DNA of 64,000 bases. It comes from Doryteuthis pealeii. Its lineage: Eukaryota > Mollusca > Cephalopoda > Myopsida > Loliginidae. This document shows positions 1-11,030 of the stretch, piece after piece. Numbering within the stretch: position 1 is the stretch's first letter; the number at the start of each line of letters is the position of its first letter. Where the stretch lies: positions 24,478,468 through 24,542,467 of the forward strand of contig CM042181.1 of assembly GCA_023376005.1 (NCBI GenBank), written 5' to 3'. Under the pieces are notes generated by a model, which searched no databases, was not told the origin of the DNA, and saw only the letters and a program-made list of their open reading frames with translations. Both the position numbers and the translations under genes were made by a program.

Positions 1-405
1 ATGATTAATTCACATGTTTCTGTGACATTACACACAGACTTCAATTTTTTATGAGTAGTTTTTGGTAAATGTAAAACATGTAAAAAAAATTGAAATCCTT
101 TTTGTTTCAATGTTGTATGTTAACTTTATTATACTAAGTCATACAAACTGACTTGAATAACCAAAATTGTAGCATTTTTTATATTTTTCGAATTGTTTTT
201 GTTTTTGTTTCTTTTTTTGTTTTTTGTTGTTGGTTTTTTTTGTTTTTGTTTTTTGTTTTTCGTTTTGTTTTGTTTTTTGTTTTTTTTTTTCACGATGTTA
301 CTATGTGAACTGTAGAATTTAATAAAAACTCTTCAAACTATTTTTTCAATTTCTATTTCTGCTATAAATCTATAACCGTGAATCATCTTTTTACAATTAC
401 AATAC
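1..405. other. AT-rich sequence with T/G low-complexity tract
   Basis: No gene is visible. Positions 195-290 are a degenerate run of T tracts broken by single G residues. The rest is ordinary AT-rich sequence without open frames of note. Confidence 0.6.
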
Positions 406-481
406 GAGGGTCGGGTCAAGTTGGGTTGGGTCATGTTGGGTCGGGTCGGGTCAGATTGGGTCGGATTGGGTTGGATCGGGT
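406..481 (+). repeat. Degenerate GGGT hexamer array
   Basis: About ten GGG runs occur within 75 bases, in units of TTGGGT, TCGGGT and GATTGGGT. This resembles a degenerate telomere-like or G-quadruplex-forming array on the + strand. It is not the canonical TTAGGG repeat, and no telomere context is present. Confidence 0.75.
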
Positions 482-785
482 TCTATGTAAATAGACCAAT
501 ATCAAATATCATTCTGTTTTTTTAAGTTTAATATTAATTTTTTTTTTAAATAGAATGAAATAGTTTCAGATTAATGCAAACCACAATATTGTTTCATTTT
601 TATACATTTTGTCTTAAATGAACGTATTTCGTTTTGTTTTTTGTTTATTTTTGGGGTTTGGGGGGGGGGTATTTTTTATATATTGTTTATTTATTTAAAA
701 AGAAACAAAAAGTCACACTAAAAGTAGCTTTTCCTACCAACGGTGGCAATGAGCCGATTCAATTTAGAAAGGAATTAACCCTTAC
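482..785. other. AT-rich spacer with homopolymers
   Basis: No gene or recognised element. A G10 run sits at about 660-669 and a T-rich tract at 533-550. Confidence 0.5.
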
Positions 786-1040
786 GATGTGCTCTTAGTG
801 TAATAGTTATCGTCGTTTAAAATGAATACGGTGAACCGAGTTCAAATCTTTGAAGAGGCTGCATTTTCACATCTTCGGAAAAGTATACATCTAACAATTC
901 TCCCTTCAGCTAGGGGTAGGACAGACTGAGCTCTTTAACCTTGGTATGGCAACCGGTCTAGGAGAAGGAAAACTCTGAAATCAAATTTATTAAATTCCAC
1001 TTAGAATTTATCTGGTCGTGTGGAGGGTTTGGTAAATACA
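786..1040 (+). mobile_element. tRNA-derived SINE, family C copy 1
   Basis: The 5' part looks tRNA-like, with a B-box-like GAGTTCAAATCTT at 838-850. The body shares segments with copies at 9585, 28000 (minus), 29190 and 49318: 'ggaaaagtatacatc', 'ggtatggcaaccggtctagg' and 'ctggtcgtgtggaggg'. It ends near the 'ggtaaataca' tail. Diverged and presumed inactive. Confidence 0.7.
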
Positions 1041-1555
1041 TACCCCTTATGAACACCAGGGGTCAGTAAATAACAATACAATACATATCAGTGACATCAA
1101 AACATTCCTAACGATTTTAACAAGGGACTGCTCTTTTTTACAAGTACCAGCGTCAACACTGTCTGTTGTTGAGCCGTGATAAAGGATCTCTTAATAATCG
1201 TTAATTTGCAAGAGTTTTCATTGTAATGAGTGACATTGCTGGAGGAAAGAACTTTGCAATCGTTCATCAAGGTTTTCTCAATTGACATTTCTGAAGCCTT
1301 CTAAAATTTTAATTAAACTGATTATCTCAGACTTTGCATGGACACAATACATACTGATAATCAACCCACGTATAACGTAGAGTACACCGTATGCTAAAAG
1401 GTTGGAGCTTATCGGAATGACAAAATGTTAACCTGTTATTTCATAAAATTACGTATAAAATGCTAAATTGATTCGCTGATCAGTAAAACAGGTTTAAATT
1501 TAGAACTGAATTATCAGCATCATCAGGTCGTGTTGACAGAATGGATACCCATGAC
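1041..1555. other. Unassigned sequence
   Basis: No repeat copy or coding signal recognised. A 63-codon minus frame overlaps here but shows no domain or splice context. Confidence 0.4.
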
Positions 1556-1583
1556 TCTCTGTCTGTCTGTCTGTCTGTCTCCC

Positions 1584-1656
<73 letters not shown>
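1556..1656. repeat. (TCTG)n / (CT)n microsatellite
   Basis: Short TCTG repeats lead into a CT dinucleotide run at about 1587-1653. The CT run continues into CA repeats at 1660-1678. Read on the minus strand it gives the Arg-Glu tail of a pseudo-ORF. Confidence 0.95.
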
Positions 1657-1660
<4 letters not shown>

Positions 1661-1689
1661 ACACACACACTCACACACCAACTGACCCT

Positions 1690-2289
1690 AGTGGTCATCG
1701 CCACAGGCAGGTTCCCTGTACGGCATCTAGAATTACAATTGGTACGACCTTCACCTTTAAAATCCATAGTATTCACAATTCTCTGGCAAGGTCCAAGTAT
1801 TTGTCTATCTTTTCGATTTCTTTCGTTTTCACTCAGTGGTCCACTGGGACGGCAAAATCCATGAGATGATATGATATGATTAACCGTTTCGTCTCTGTCC
1901 CCACACATTCTGCACTTGCTATTATGCTGCGTCTTATCTAGTTTTGCCTTTATATAGTTGATTCTAATGACATTGTCTTGTGCGATTCGGTTTCTATATG
2001 AAGGTTTCCTTTTCTTAGCCATGTCCATGTCTTCTGATGTGATATCTCTTGAGTTTGACACTTGAAGTACCCATGTAGTTGTTTTTCTTCCCATTTCTGT
2101 TTTTTTTTTTTATAGTTTTTGATGTATTTCTACTTCTCAATGTGTTGCAATTGCTTTTCCTGGCTGCTGCAATTAATCGTTCCTCACTTTTATTAGTGTA
2201 TTCGTCAAATTGCTTGGATTGTTATATATACACTATTTTCAATGTTGGCGAGACCCCTTCCCCATTCTTTTCTTGGAACATATAGTATG
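1690..2289 (-). pseudogene. R2-superfamily-type LINE, 3' fragment (copy B)
   Basis: Decayed C-terminal part of a non-LTR retrotransposon polyprotein. From the 5' side, on the minus strand, one sees YVPRKEWGRGLANIE, then the segment leading to a Cys-Cys-His knuckle (KCRMCGDRDETVNHIIS), then the second half of the restriction-like endonuclease region (DFAVPVDH...KIDKYLDLAREL). An internal deletion joins the knuckle directly to DFAVP, so the PD catalytic half is missing. Stops and a frame change are present. The 5' end abuts the (ATT)n tail of copy A, so the two are head-to-tail. Family assignment rests on recognising the zinc knuckle plus endonuclease arrangement typical of R2/R4-type elements. 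Confidence 0.8.
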
Positions 2290-2291
2290 TC

Positions 2292-2323
<32 letters not shown>
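2290..2323. repeat. (ATT)n tail of LINE copy A
   Basis: About eleven ATT/TTA units lie exactly between the 3' end of copy A and the start of copy B. A simple-repeat 3' tail is common for this class of LINE. Confidence 0.85.
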
Positions 2324-2324
<1 letters not shown>

Positions 2325-3885
2325 TCCTTTTGAGTTTTTCACACCGGCTGATGGTATTTCATTGGAGTCTGAGTAACAACAAGTTTCCTCATGTCTCCAA
2401 GGCCCTTCTGAGTATTCTTGCCGATTGCAGCAGTGCAGTAGTCTGGATGGTCTAAATTCTTCCTCTGATTTCCAGATCTTCCAATATTTTTCCAAGTTTA
2501 TTGGGGCTGTTCCAAGTGCACCAACAACAATTGGTATCACTTTTACTCTCATATTCGACAGTTTTTTTCAATTCTCTGGCAAGGTTCAGGTATTTATCCA
2601 TCTTTTCATTTTCCTTCAGCTTCACCCTGTGATCTGCTGGAACCGTAAAGTCCACCAGTTGACATGTTCTCTGTTTTTTGTTAATCAACACTAGGTCTGG
2701 TCTCCTGGCTGGGATAGGGTGATCCGCCTTTATTTCGAAGTCCCAGAGAATTTTATGCGTTCCATTCTCAAGAACTGATTTTAGTTTATACATATACCAT
2801 TTTATTGTATGATTAAAATTTATTTTTTTGCATAATTCCCAGTGGATCACCTTCCCAACCCAAGTGGTGCCTAGCTTTGTATTCCCGTTGTGCAAATTTG
2901 CAACATTCACTTAATACATGGTTTACAATATCATCTATGTCACTGCATAGTATACATTTACTGTTTGTTGTGTCTTATCAATTTTTGCTTTGATATAATT
3001 TGTTCTTATGGCATTATTTTGTGCAGCAATTATTAGTGATTCGGTTTCTCTCTTGAGGTTTCCTCTTCTCAACCATGTCCAAGTCTTTTCGTGTGCAACC
3101 TCTCCGATCTGTCGTTTGAAGTGTCCATATAATTATTTTTCTTCCCATCTTTGTTTTAGTTTTCGTTTTCTTTTTTTTTTTTTTTTTTTTTTTTCTGTTT
3201 CTCCATATATAATATCTGCTTTGTTGGCAGATGTCTTCCACCTTCTTTTCTTGATACATATAGCCTATCTCTATCATTTCTTGGGTGTAGGGCCTTGTGC
3301 ATGATCATTCATTTCCTAGTCCATTGGTCGATCTGTGCTGAGTTCTTCTTTTGTCCATTTTAAGAATGGCCCAGAGTATCCTATAACGGGGACGGCCCGG
3401 TCATTTATTCCTTTTATAAGATTTCTGCTGTTGAGCTTGGTTTCTAAGAGCTTTCTTCTTCTGGGGTATTATTTAAAACACTTCCTTTCGTCTCTGTTTG
3501 CTTGATATTGTCTGCTTCTAAAATTCCTAAATATTCGTAACTTTCTTTTTCTTCAAGTGATTTTATAGTGTCCTGATTTGGTAGTTGTATCCCGTCCATT
3601 AATTTTCTTTTTCCCTTTTTTATTACTAGTATAGCACATTTTTCAATTCCGAATTCCATCCCTATATCTTGTCAGTATATTCTTATGGTTTGTACCATAG
3701 TTTCTAGTTCTTTTTCCTTTTTTGCAAAATTTTTTTATGCCATCCATGTACATGAGGTGGTTTATTTTTTCCTGAGAGTTTGTATCACCTGGTAAATTTT
3801 CTGAGTATATGATTGAGTGACATCATTGCTATAATAAATAATAATGGTGATAGCGAGTCTCCTTGGAACATACCTCTTTTGATTT
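2324..3885 (-). pseudogene. R2-superfamily-type LINE, RT-to-endonuclease fragment (copy A)
   Basis: 5'-truncated and frameshifted pol of a non-LTR retrotransposon. On the minus strand the order is: MFQGDSLSPLLFIIAMMS (RT motif, about 3870-3817); a YMDG box at about 3750-3739, where an active RT has YMDD/FADD; the RT end (EFGIEKCAILVIKKGKRK, EKESYEYLGILEAD, 3444-3659); a degraded zinc-knuckle region near 2920-2960; and a restriction-like endonuclease with RRPDLVLINKK...LVDFTVP in frame 2452-2910, PD at residues 71-72 of that frame and the second Asp at residue 87. It then continues in another frame (VKVIPIVVGALGT) to the ATT tail. A poly-A insertion (3172-3194 on the + strand as T) breaks the middle. 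It is dead: the RT core Asp is lost and there are several frameshifts. Confidence 0.85.
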
Positions 3886-4617
3886 TACTCCTGCCAAGGC
3901 ATTCTGCTTTTTCTTATTTTTCTTCTCCTTCCTTCTTCTTCTTTTTGAAAGAAAGAAAATTGAAAGCATCAAACTTATTTTAGCCAGAAAAACATCTGAA
4001 AGAAAGAAAGAATTTTTCAAAACAGCAAATTAATTTTGACAATTTCTTTTTTGCAAACATTAAAAGAGAAAGAAAGAAAGAAAGTCTTTCTTTCTTTATT
4101 TATTTCGAAGTAAAAAATGTTTTAAACGAAAAAAGAATTAAAGAAATCAAATAAAAAAGCGAAAATAAATTAATTTGAAAACAGATTTATTTTGGAGAGT
4201 TTCTTTTCAAAACAGATTTGAAAAAAAAAAGTTGCAGCCTGAAAAGTTTTCTTCAAATGAAAAATTTCTTCTTTCCTCATCAAAGTAACATTTTTACTTT
4301 TAGTCCAAAGTTAAAATGATCAAAATCAAAGGAATTTATTTTCCCCAAAGATAATGTTGTTTATAAGTTTGTTGAATCAGATTTCTAGTCTAAGACCAAT
4401 GGTTCATGCATTGGATTTGAAAGAGTAAGGACATTGATTCACCCTCCACCCCCATCCCTGTTCCTCAACTCTTTCTCTAATGCACTTTCTAATTTTTCAA
4501 GTACCGCATCTTCCAGTGAAAATGACTCTTTATTTAAAAAATATAAATAAAATACGTTACCTCAAAACCTGAAAAAAAAGCAATGAATTAGAAACAACTT
4601 TATATGTATTAATAAAC
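3886..4617. other. AT-rich spacer with GAAA/CTTT tracts
   Basis: No gene. A (GAAA)n run turns into (CTTT)n at about 4068-4099, making a small dyad. The remainder is A/T-rich. Confidence 0.5.
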
Positions 4618-4975
4618 TGGTAGTTGATCCTCACCCACAACCTTCTAGCAAGGGTTGGATGTTTGCCATTGGAGAAGTTTGAAGAATACGGTTAGGACAA
4701 TCATATAGGTGCTAGATTTTAATATGACCAGTCAATTTATCGGGCGGGGCCTCACCGACCGACCGACCGCCTAGACCAAGTAAGAGTCAAGGTTAAGTGT
4801 TGCATATCACAGGTTCACTTACTACCTGAGTTACTGACCGTTCAGCCACTACAATCCTCAAGCAATACGGGTTTCCACCCATGGCCAACAGGTGGAAACA
4901 TGGAAGGGGACCTTCCCCTCTACAGAGGTGCAGTCAGTTTATTCTACTGCCTCATCCGACAAGGAGGGTATGAAA
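4618..4975 (-). mobile_element. Family B SINE-like element, copy 1
   Basis: Reverse complement of the family seen at 31548, 52430 and 53555. Shared blocks are 'gactgcacctctg', 'ccacctgttggcc', 'atgcaacact', 'ggtctaggcggtcgg' and 'gactggtca'. Diverged, with no coding capacity. (CCGA)n slippage at 4758-4770 lies inside it. Confidence 0.75.
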
Positions 4976-6267
4976 TGGCGTTAGACAAAAAAATAAAAAC
5001 GTTTCCTATATTAGGATGTGTATTGTCTGTATAAGCAATCGTTATTTTATTATAATGGAGATTGTGTGTTTGCCTGTCTGTAACCGTAACTATATAACAA
5101 TTTCTATAGTTGTTTACGTCACATTTTCTATGATTTTATTTTTATTTAAACCTCAATTATTAATAAAATCGTTGTACATTATTAAACTGTTGGCCTTATC
5201 TACATACTTATAATAAGCAATCGTATTTATATATACAACAAAATAGTGGTTTACAGTCTGAACGGTTAGGCTAATTTGCATATTGATATTAAAAATTTGA
5301 TTTTAATAAATATGTGCTTGGTATTATTGATTTCTGATTGTTTCGTTTTATCTTAATGAATATTAGCAAAAATATAAAAAAATCTTAAAAGAAATCCATT
5401 AACAGGAAGAAATAACTGTAATTTTATTCTTTACTTCCTAATTTAAATGAATAGGTCAATTAGGAAAATTTAACAATGAAAGACGGTAGTAATGGAAGAG
5501 TAAATTTCAGTTGTTCTATTTTTTTTATTATACCCCCTCTGTTTCAAATCTTTTTATCTGAATTTTTATTTAGTTTCATTAGCCTTTCTAATTTAATATA
5601 ATATTTTATTACATTTTTATTAAAACTTAGATACTTACACCCGGAGGATGCATATATTTGCCAGTAATTAAAATAAACTTCGTAGTCAATGATTTTACTC
5701 CTGAATCATGCGTTATTATTCCAGAATCTGCTCAGTATAAAGTAACTAATATTGTTTACTTCTATGAGTTTCCATGAATGAAAATTGCGACACAAATAAT
5801 CAAATTTCGTATCAACAAGAAATTTCTCTACAAAGTAAAGACCAGTGAATGAGGCGTAGTATAAAAATTGACTATAATTAAACAAAGGACGATGGGACGA
5901 TATATATGACTATAGTAACACATGGCACTATGTTGGGAGTGTGATTAGAATTGCAGACGGCATTGAAAGTTGTAATCATATTTAAACTATTAAACTTGAT
6001 TATTGCTATTACAAATGCAAACAGATGTCCGATAGCAATGAAAATTGAATCATTCGCTTATGTTACAAAATATTTTTACGGCCGGTAAAAAGTTAAAACT
6101 TCTAAAGTCGCAGGTGATTTTACACTCTTGATTATCGACCAAACAATTACATTGAAACAGAAATTATTACTATAAATCTACGTAACAAAAAAACATTTAT
6201 CAATTGCATATTTTTGTATTATCTTATAATTTGTTTTCAATGTTTAGAATTAGATATTTTTATTGTT
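4976..6267. other. AT-rich unique sequence
   Basis: No recognisable gene, repeat copy or RNA. A 65-codon frame at 5016-5213 is hydrophobic AT-rich read-through. Confidence 0.45.
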
Positions 6268-6327
6268 TGACCTCTGATGACATCAAATGACCTTTGATGT
6301 TGACCTCACATGTCACGAGTGAAGGTC
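6268..6327 (+). promoter_or_regulatory. Cluster of TGACCT half-sites
   Basis: TGACCT occurs at 6268-6273, 6288-6293 and 6301-6306, and an inverted AAGGTC at 6322-6327. TGACCT is the complement of the AGGTCA nuclear-receptor half-site. No gene is seen nearby, so function is speculative. Confidence 0.2.
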
Positions 6328-6404
6328 TTATGAGTCTTCATATTAGAAATGGCGTCATTAGGCCTTGTTGTCGAAGTGACACGGAAAACACACACACAAA
6401 CAGT

Positions 6405-6850
6405 AGATTCACTTATTAGTGTTATGTACCCCTTTTGTATCGGGTATATAAATGACGAGATGAATTCTTAGGGTGGGGAGTTCTATTTCACCGACTGGCC
6501 ATCTTCTTTTGGCTGATTTCTTCCTCTGGTTGATATAGATTCTTTCTGTGTTCATTCTCTTTGTTTTTAATAATGAACGCAAGACTTTGTTTATTTTTCA
6601 AAGACGCCTTTCTTAAAACCGAAACCCAAAAGGGTTCAACCGTGCGGTGAGAAGATGGCTTATCTGGGAACAGACTACCATCGCGTCTGGTCCCTTCGAC
6701 TAACCGCTAAATTATTTCGACTCTAACTCGGTTCCCTTCATGCATTTTGCCTTGAGCCAATCAGAAATCAACGGCTAGGTCAATGAGCGATGAACTTTTG
6801 TTAATAACTTATATAACGGTCATGCTATGATTCAATGGTAACTTTGCATT
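6405..6850 (+). other. Possible LTR- or promoter-like segment
   Basis: A TATA-like motif sits at 6443-6452. A second set has a CCAAT box (6756-6762) followed by TTATATAA at about 6808-6816. A hairpin with CAGAC/GTCTG arms lies at 6669-6700. The segment is slightly GC-richer than its flanks. No paired LTR, primer-binding site or pol sequence is present, so a solo LTR is only a guess. Confidence 0.2.
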
Positions 6851-7828
6851 TACAAATATCGTTATTTAAATTTTACTACAATATACTCATAATTCGTAGG
6901 CAACCCACGAATGTAACAATTAGTATAGAATATTACTGATTACAAATGAAAGAAGAAAGTTTGTTTTTGTTGATGACAAACTTTAACACAGTTCCAAAAT
7001 AGAACATTTCGATGATCATGAACAAACGCCATCGTCTTTAGCAGAAGGAAGGATTCCAACAAACATGTTCATGTAATTTTATTTTTAGTTACAAAAGTGT
7101 TGCAAGTTTATTTTTAATTAGAGTCCCAGTGATGTAGAGTTTGGTAATAAATAATACTTATGCATTCGCATAATGTTCCATTAGATATAATCAAATCCTG
7201 GTATCTTAGTTGAGAAGAAAATTGACTTTTTATACCCCCTCACCACCCAAAAATGTAGGGGTGTACTTATTTATAGACTATCACTCATAAATAAGTGCAC
7301 CCTAGATTTTTTAGGGGGAGGGTGCGATACGTGGGCGTACTGAAAGGTTTTAAGTCCAATCAATGAAGGAATGACCGTGTATGTATTAACCCTGGAGTTT
7401 AATACACTTGTCAAATAATTCTCATTTTGGTTGAGAACTTTGTAAGTTGGCCCTCATTATATGCCGAGGTTTATGTGTTTGTGTCTATGTGTCTATGTGC
7501 AAGAATTACATCGAACGGAAACAAAAACCAATAAACGATTCTTTTGCATAAATATTGACGTGATCTGAAGTTGCAGTAAGAACGATGCGAGGTCATTGGA
7601 GGTCACCAAATAGTAAAATATCTCATTTCTGGGCAGAGTTTGTGTGATAGAGACTTGGATATGAAGTACAAATATGTTTTCACCTTATAAATAAGAACGA
7701 AGTCAGGTCCATATTTTATATGTTAAATGTTCACAAGAAAGTCGTAAAATTAAGTTGTTTTGTTTTAACTCTACATATTTTCAAAAGATGGAAGAATAAG
7801 AAATATTATGAAGGCTCTCCTCAGAAAC
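6851..7828. other. Unassigned AT-rich sequence
   Basis: No gene recognised. It holds the DR4-type motif at 7590-7605 and a loosely inverted pair around 'gtgtacttatttatagac' and 'ataaataagtgcacc' near 7260-7300. Confidence 0.4.
7590..7605 (+). promoter_or_regulatory. Perfect AGGTCA direct repeat, spacing 4
   Basis: AGGTCA-TTGG-AGGTCA, a DR4 arrangement typical of nuclear-receptor heterodimer sites. It lies far from the only recognised exon and may be chance. Confidence 0.25.
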
Positions 7829-8125
7829 TAACCAGAATGTAGTATTATTTGGATTATTTGGACTATTGTACTCATCTTTATTGTTATCAATGTTTCGGCC
7901 GATCTGTCCTCCGGCCTTCTTCAGGTATTTCTTGTCAGACTCGGGAACATTCTCGAACTCGGGAACCTTCTTGTCGTAATCGGGAAACTTATTGTCGTAA
8001 TCGGGGACACATCGGCCGAAACGTTGTACAGATAATAATAAAGATGAGAACAATAGTCCGAATAATCCAAATAATACTAATCATCAAGCCTCATATAAAA
8101 AAATCATAGAAATAGTAACCAGAAT
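7829..8125. mobile_element. Foldback retroposon with 10-bp target duplication (family G copy 1)
   Basis: Arms at 7841-7903 and 8011-8078 are near-perfect reverse complements (AGTATTATTTGGATTATT... and ...AATCCAAATAATACT, plus the GGCCGAAAC block). The direct repeat TAACCAGAAT occurs at 7829-7838 and 8116-8125 and looks like a target-site duplication. After the right arm comes 'atcaagcctcat' and an A-rich end, also found in the 47-kb copy. The loop has three degenerate 'ctcgggaac / atcgggaaac' units. The two frames here are shadows. Confidence 0.8.
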
Positions 8126-9584
8126 TTGTCTTTATATTTAAAACTGATTTTGTTGTGTCATATTTTTGTGTCCATAGAATTCTTGCTAAAATATGTATCA
8201 GAATTATTTCATCAAAACATATTGTCTCTTTTCTTTCTTCTCGGCCATTGTCGCCGATCTCTCATATTTAAATGATGTTTTATCATTTATTTATTTATAT
8301 CTATTTATTTATTTAATTGCGAACAACAACGGAAAATTACAGATGACACGCGCAGTGCGTAAAGAAAAGAAAAACAAGAAAAAAGTTTAATACGATATAA
8401 ATTAATAAAATACAAATATTATTCATTGAGTGTATCATTTACTCTACTAAATATACGTATACATACATTTATGATAAAATGTCAAATTATGTACCAAGTT
8501 ACAATGTGCTATCTGCAGTTCTTTAACTGCGGATAATGCATTATATTTAGTGACATAGCTCTGTCTGTCTCGGTATTAGCCCAGTCTTAATCACGTGTTT
8601 TGTCTCAAAGTACGTGGAATATCTCACGTTTCTGTGTTAGCCTACATTATTGGTACTATAATTTTGAATTAAATAAACGTAAAGTTAAAATTAAATAAAC
8701 TGCTGCAGTGCAGTGTGTTTAGAAATTTTTTTGTGTTGAATATGATCCACATTATTAAAAGTTGAGGTGGATGTAGTTAGAGATATTTATAGTTTTTTCC
8801 ACTTTCACGCAGATCCTGCGAATATCAAGAACCTGTGAGGTGACAAGTGTTTTAATGTTTAGGGTAAAAGGTCTGTGATTATTTCTGGTGCGTGTTCACA
8901 GGTTCTTTTAACCCTATCTTATTTGGTGGTCGCGCTGAAAAGGAATTAAAGAAAAATTGGAAGAGAAAAAGACAACAGGTAGTTTTAGGATTCAGGCTTT
9001 ATTCATGAGTCATAGCCACAACGTGGAGGGGGATTTCTTCCTGTCCAGAAATAGTCTCGTCCCAGTTAAAGCCTAAGTCAAAATGGCCGAGAGATTATCT
9101 TGGGGGTTGGAAGTGAGCCTTTTTTCTGCACATGCTCTGGGGATTCTTCCGGTCTGAAGGCTCATGGGAGTTTTTATTTTTTTATTTTAATCCCAACAGA
9201 CCGTCTATTTACACTTGTTGGTGTTGTGATTAACTAAATTCTTGCATTTTTACTAACTTATCTGGTTTGTGTACAAAAACAACTGTTAAGTAAGACACAG
9301 CCAATGGTCATAACTAATTTATACAACTTAAATATAAAAATAAACAAATACAGATTCGGTGCTAATTTGCCAAATCTCGGTCAGATAGGCATTGGATATG
9401 TGAGAAAAAAGGAAGCAAAGAGAATCAAATTGACATGTTTTGCTATAGGATTAGCGTGGTCAGAATAATATATTTATAGCGAAACATATCAATCTGATTT
9501 TCCAATACTGTCATCTTTTTTTTTTTCTCATACCGTTGAATGTCATTAATTTCATTTCGCCAATATTCTTAGGAAAGGTATCAA
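8126..9584. other. Unassigned sequence
   Basis: No gene recognised. (TTTA)n-rich stretch at 8280-8315. The part at 8880-9180 is less AT-rich ('ttggtggtcgcgctgaaaag', 'catgctctggggattcttcc') and may be a decayed mobile element, but nothing diagnostic is visible. Confidence 0.4.
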
Positions 9585-9712
9585 TCCAATTATTCTCCCT
9601 CCACCAATGAGTAAATAGTAGGGGACACTGGGCTCATTAACCTATTAAACTCCGCTTAAAAATTGACCTTGTGTCACACCCTGCTCGTGTGGAGGGATTG
9701 ATTGATACATTA
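9585..9712 (+). mobile_element. SINE family C, 5'-truncated copy
   Basis: Matches the 3' half of family C: 'caattattctccctcc', 'gtaaatagtaggg', 'gaccttgtgtcacaccctg' and 'tgtggagggattga'. Confidence 0.75.
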
Positions 9713-10711
9713 CTGTTGGATTTCATATCCAAACCTTACCAAACATTGTAGTCACATATTCAGATCTGTCATTATGATGAATGATGCTTGTAGTCCGTCT
9801 TCATCCACACAATCGCACGCATCCACCTTACCATAATGGTGGACAAAGCTACAACATATTAGTGAAGCACACGGCGCCCCTAAATATTTTTAATTCATTT
9901 CACTCACAATATTCACCAAAGGAAGCCATATAACATCTGTTAGGCCTTTCTTATCTGTCTAACTTATACCTTCTGTAATGTTAGCTCTATCTATAGTATT
10001 TTGTCTTATAAAATGTATTCTACATGTAACATATATGTTAATTTTCTCTTTTTCATTTATTTCGTGTTACAGTTCTTCAGTGTATTTCGCGTGTACTTTT
10101 TATAATGCCCTTCACATAACAATTTTCTTTATCTAACGCATTCTGGACCCATGTGTTTCGGAGCAAAGGGAGAATATTCAACTTACCTCCATGTGGAGGA
10201 AATTAATATAAAAACATGACCTACCTCACCCAACAAACTTATTACACCATCTTCAATGGTCACCCCTGCTACATACTCTTCAGCTAATCCCTCCACAGAA
10301 GCACACTAGAGAATTCATTTCACAGAGAGACATATTCATCTCTAACATCAATTCTTCCACACAAATACCTTTATACAAACCTTTCATGTTTTTCTCTCGT
10401 AGAAATGATGGCCCAAGAGAGTTGCGATAAAATCAATTAGAATTAGATGAAAGATATAACTATTAGAAATTATTAATATGATGAACCAGTTTCACTTACT
10501 TTTTAATTCAATGAAGTTTGCTCTTGACTGAATTAAACAAAGAAAATTTAATAGTTATGGTGAACAAGCCTCATATCACACAAAGGTGGAACCGTTGAAG
10601 TTTTCAGCTACAAAAGATTATTTCCTACATAGTCTCTGCCATTGATTATGCATTTCACCAACGATAAACAAGGATGACCCACATTTTCATAGCTGCAATA
10701 GATGGTGGATG
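9713..10711. other. Unassigned AT-rich sequence with a family D remnant
   Basis: No gene. A diverged copy of dispersed family D lies at about 10395-10520 ('tctcgtagaaatgatggccc', 'attagatgaaagatataact'). Confidence 0.4.
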
Positions 10712-10780
10712 TGTCAGGAAATGTTGTTTCGATTGGTTATTTTGTTTAATGTCATATCAACTCTTGTGGGCTATTTAAGT

Positions 10781-10825
<45 letters not shown>

Positions 10826-10962
10826 GAATGGAAAGGAGTAACATACTCGAGTTTCATCGATTGATTCTTCAGGGTTACTTTAAATTAATCGAGTTTACGA
10901 TTAATCATAGGTGTTATAAACATGCCCGTTGGAATGGGACTTAACTTTAGTAGAGGAACGCT

Positions 10963-11030
<68 letters not shown>

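Noticed and set aside
1480..2094. Long minus reading frame as a gene
   Set aside because: It is a decayed LINE fragment running into a (CT)n microsatellite that encodes Arg-Glu repeats.
8880..9180. LTR retrotransposon with primer-binding site ('tggtggtcgcgctg')
   Set aside because: No second LTR, no polypurine tract and no pol remnants; the match to a tRNA 3' end could not be verified.
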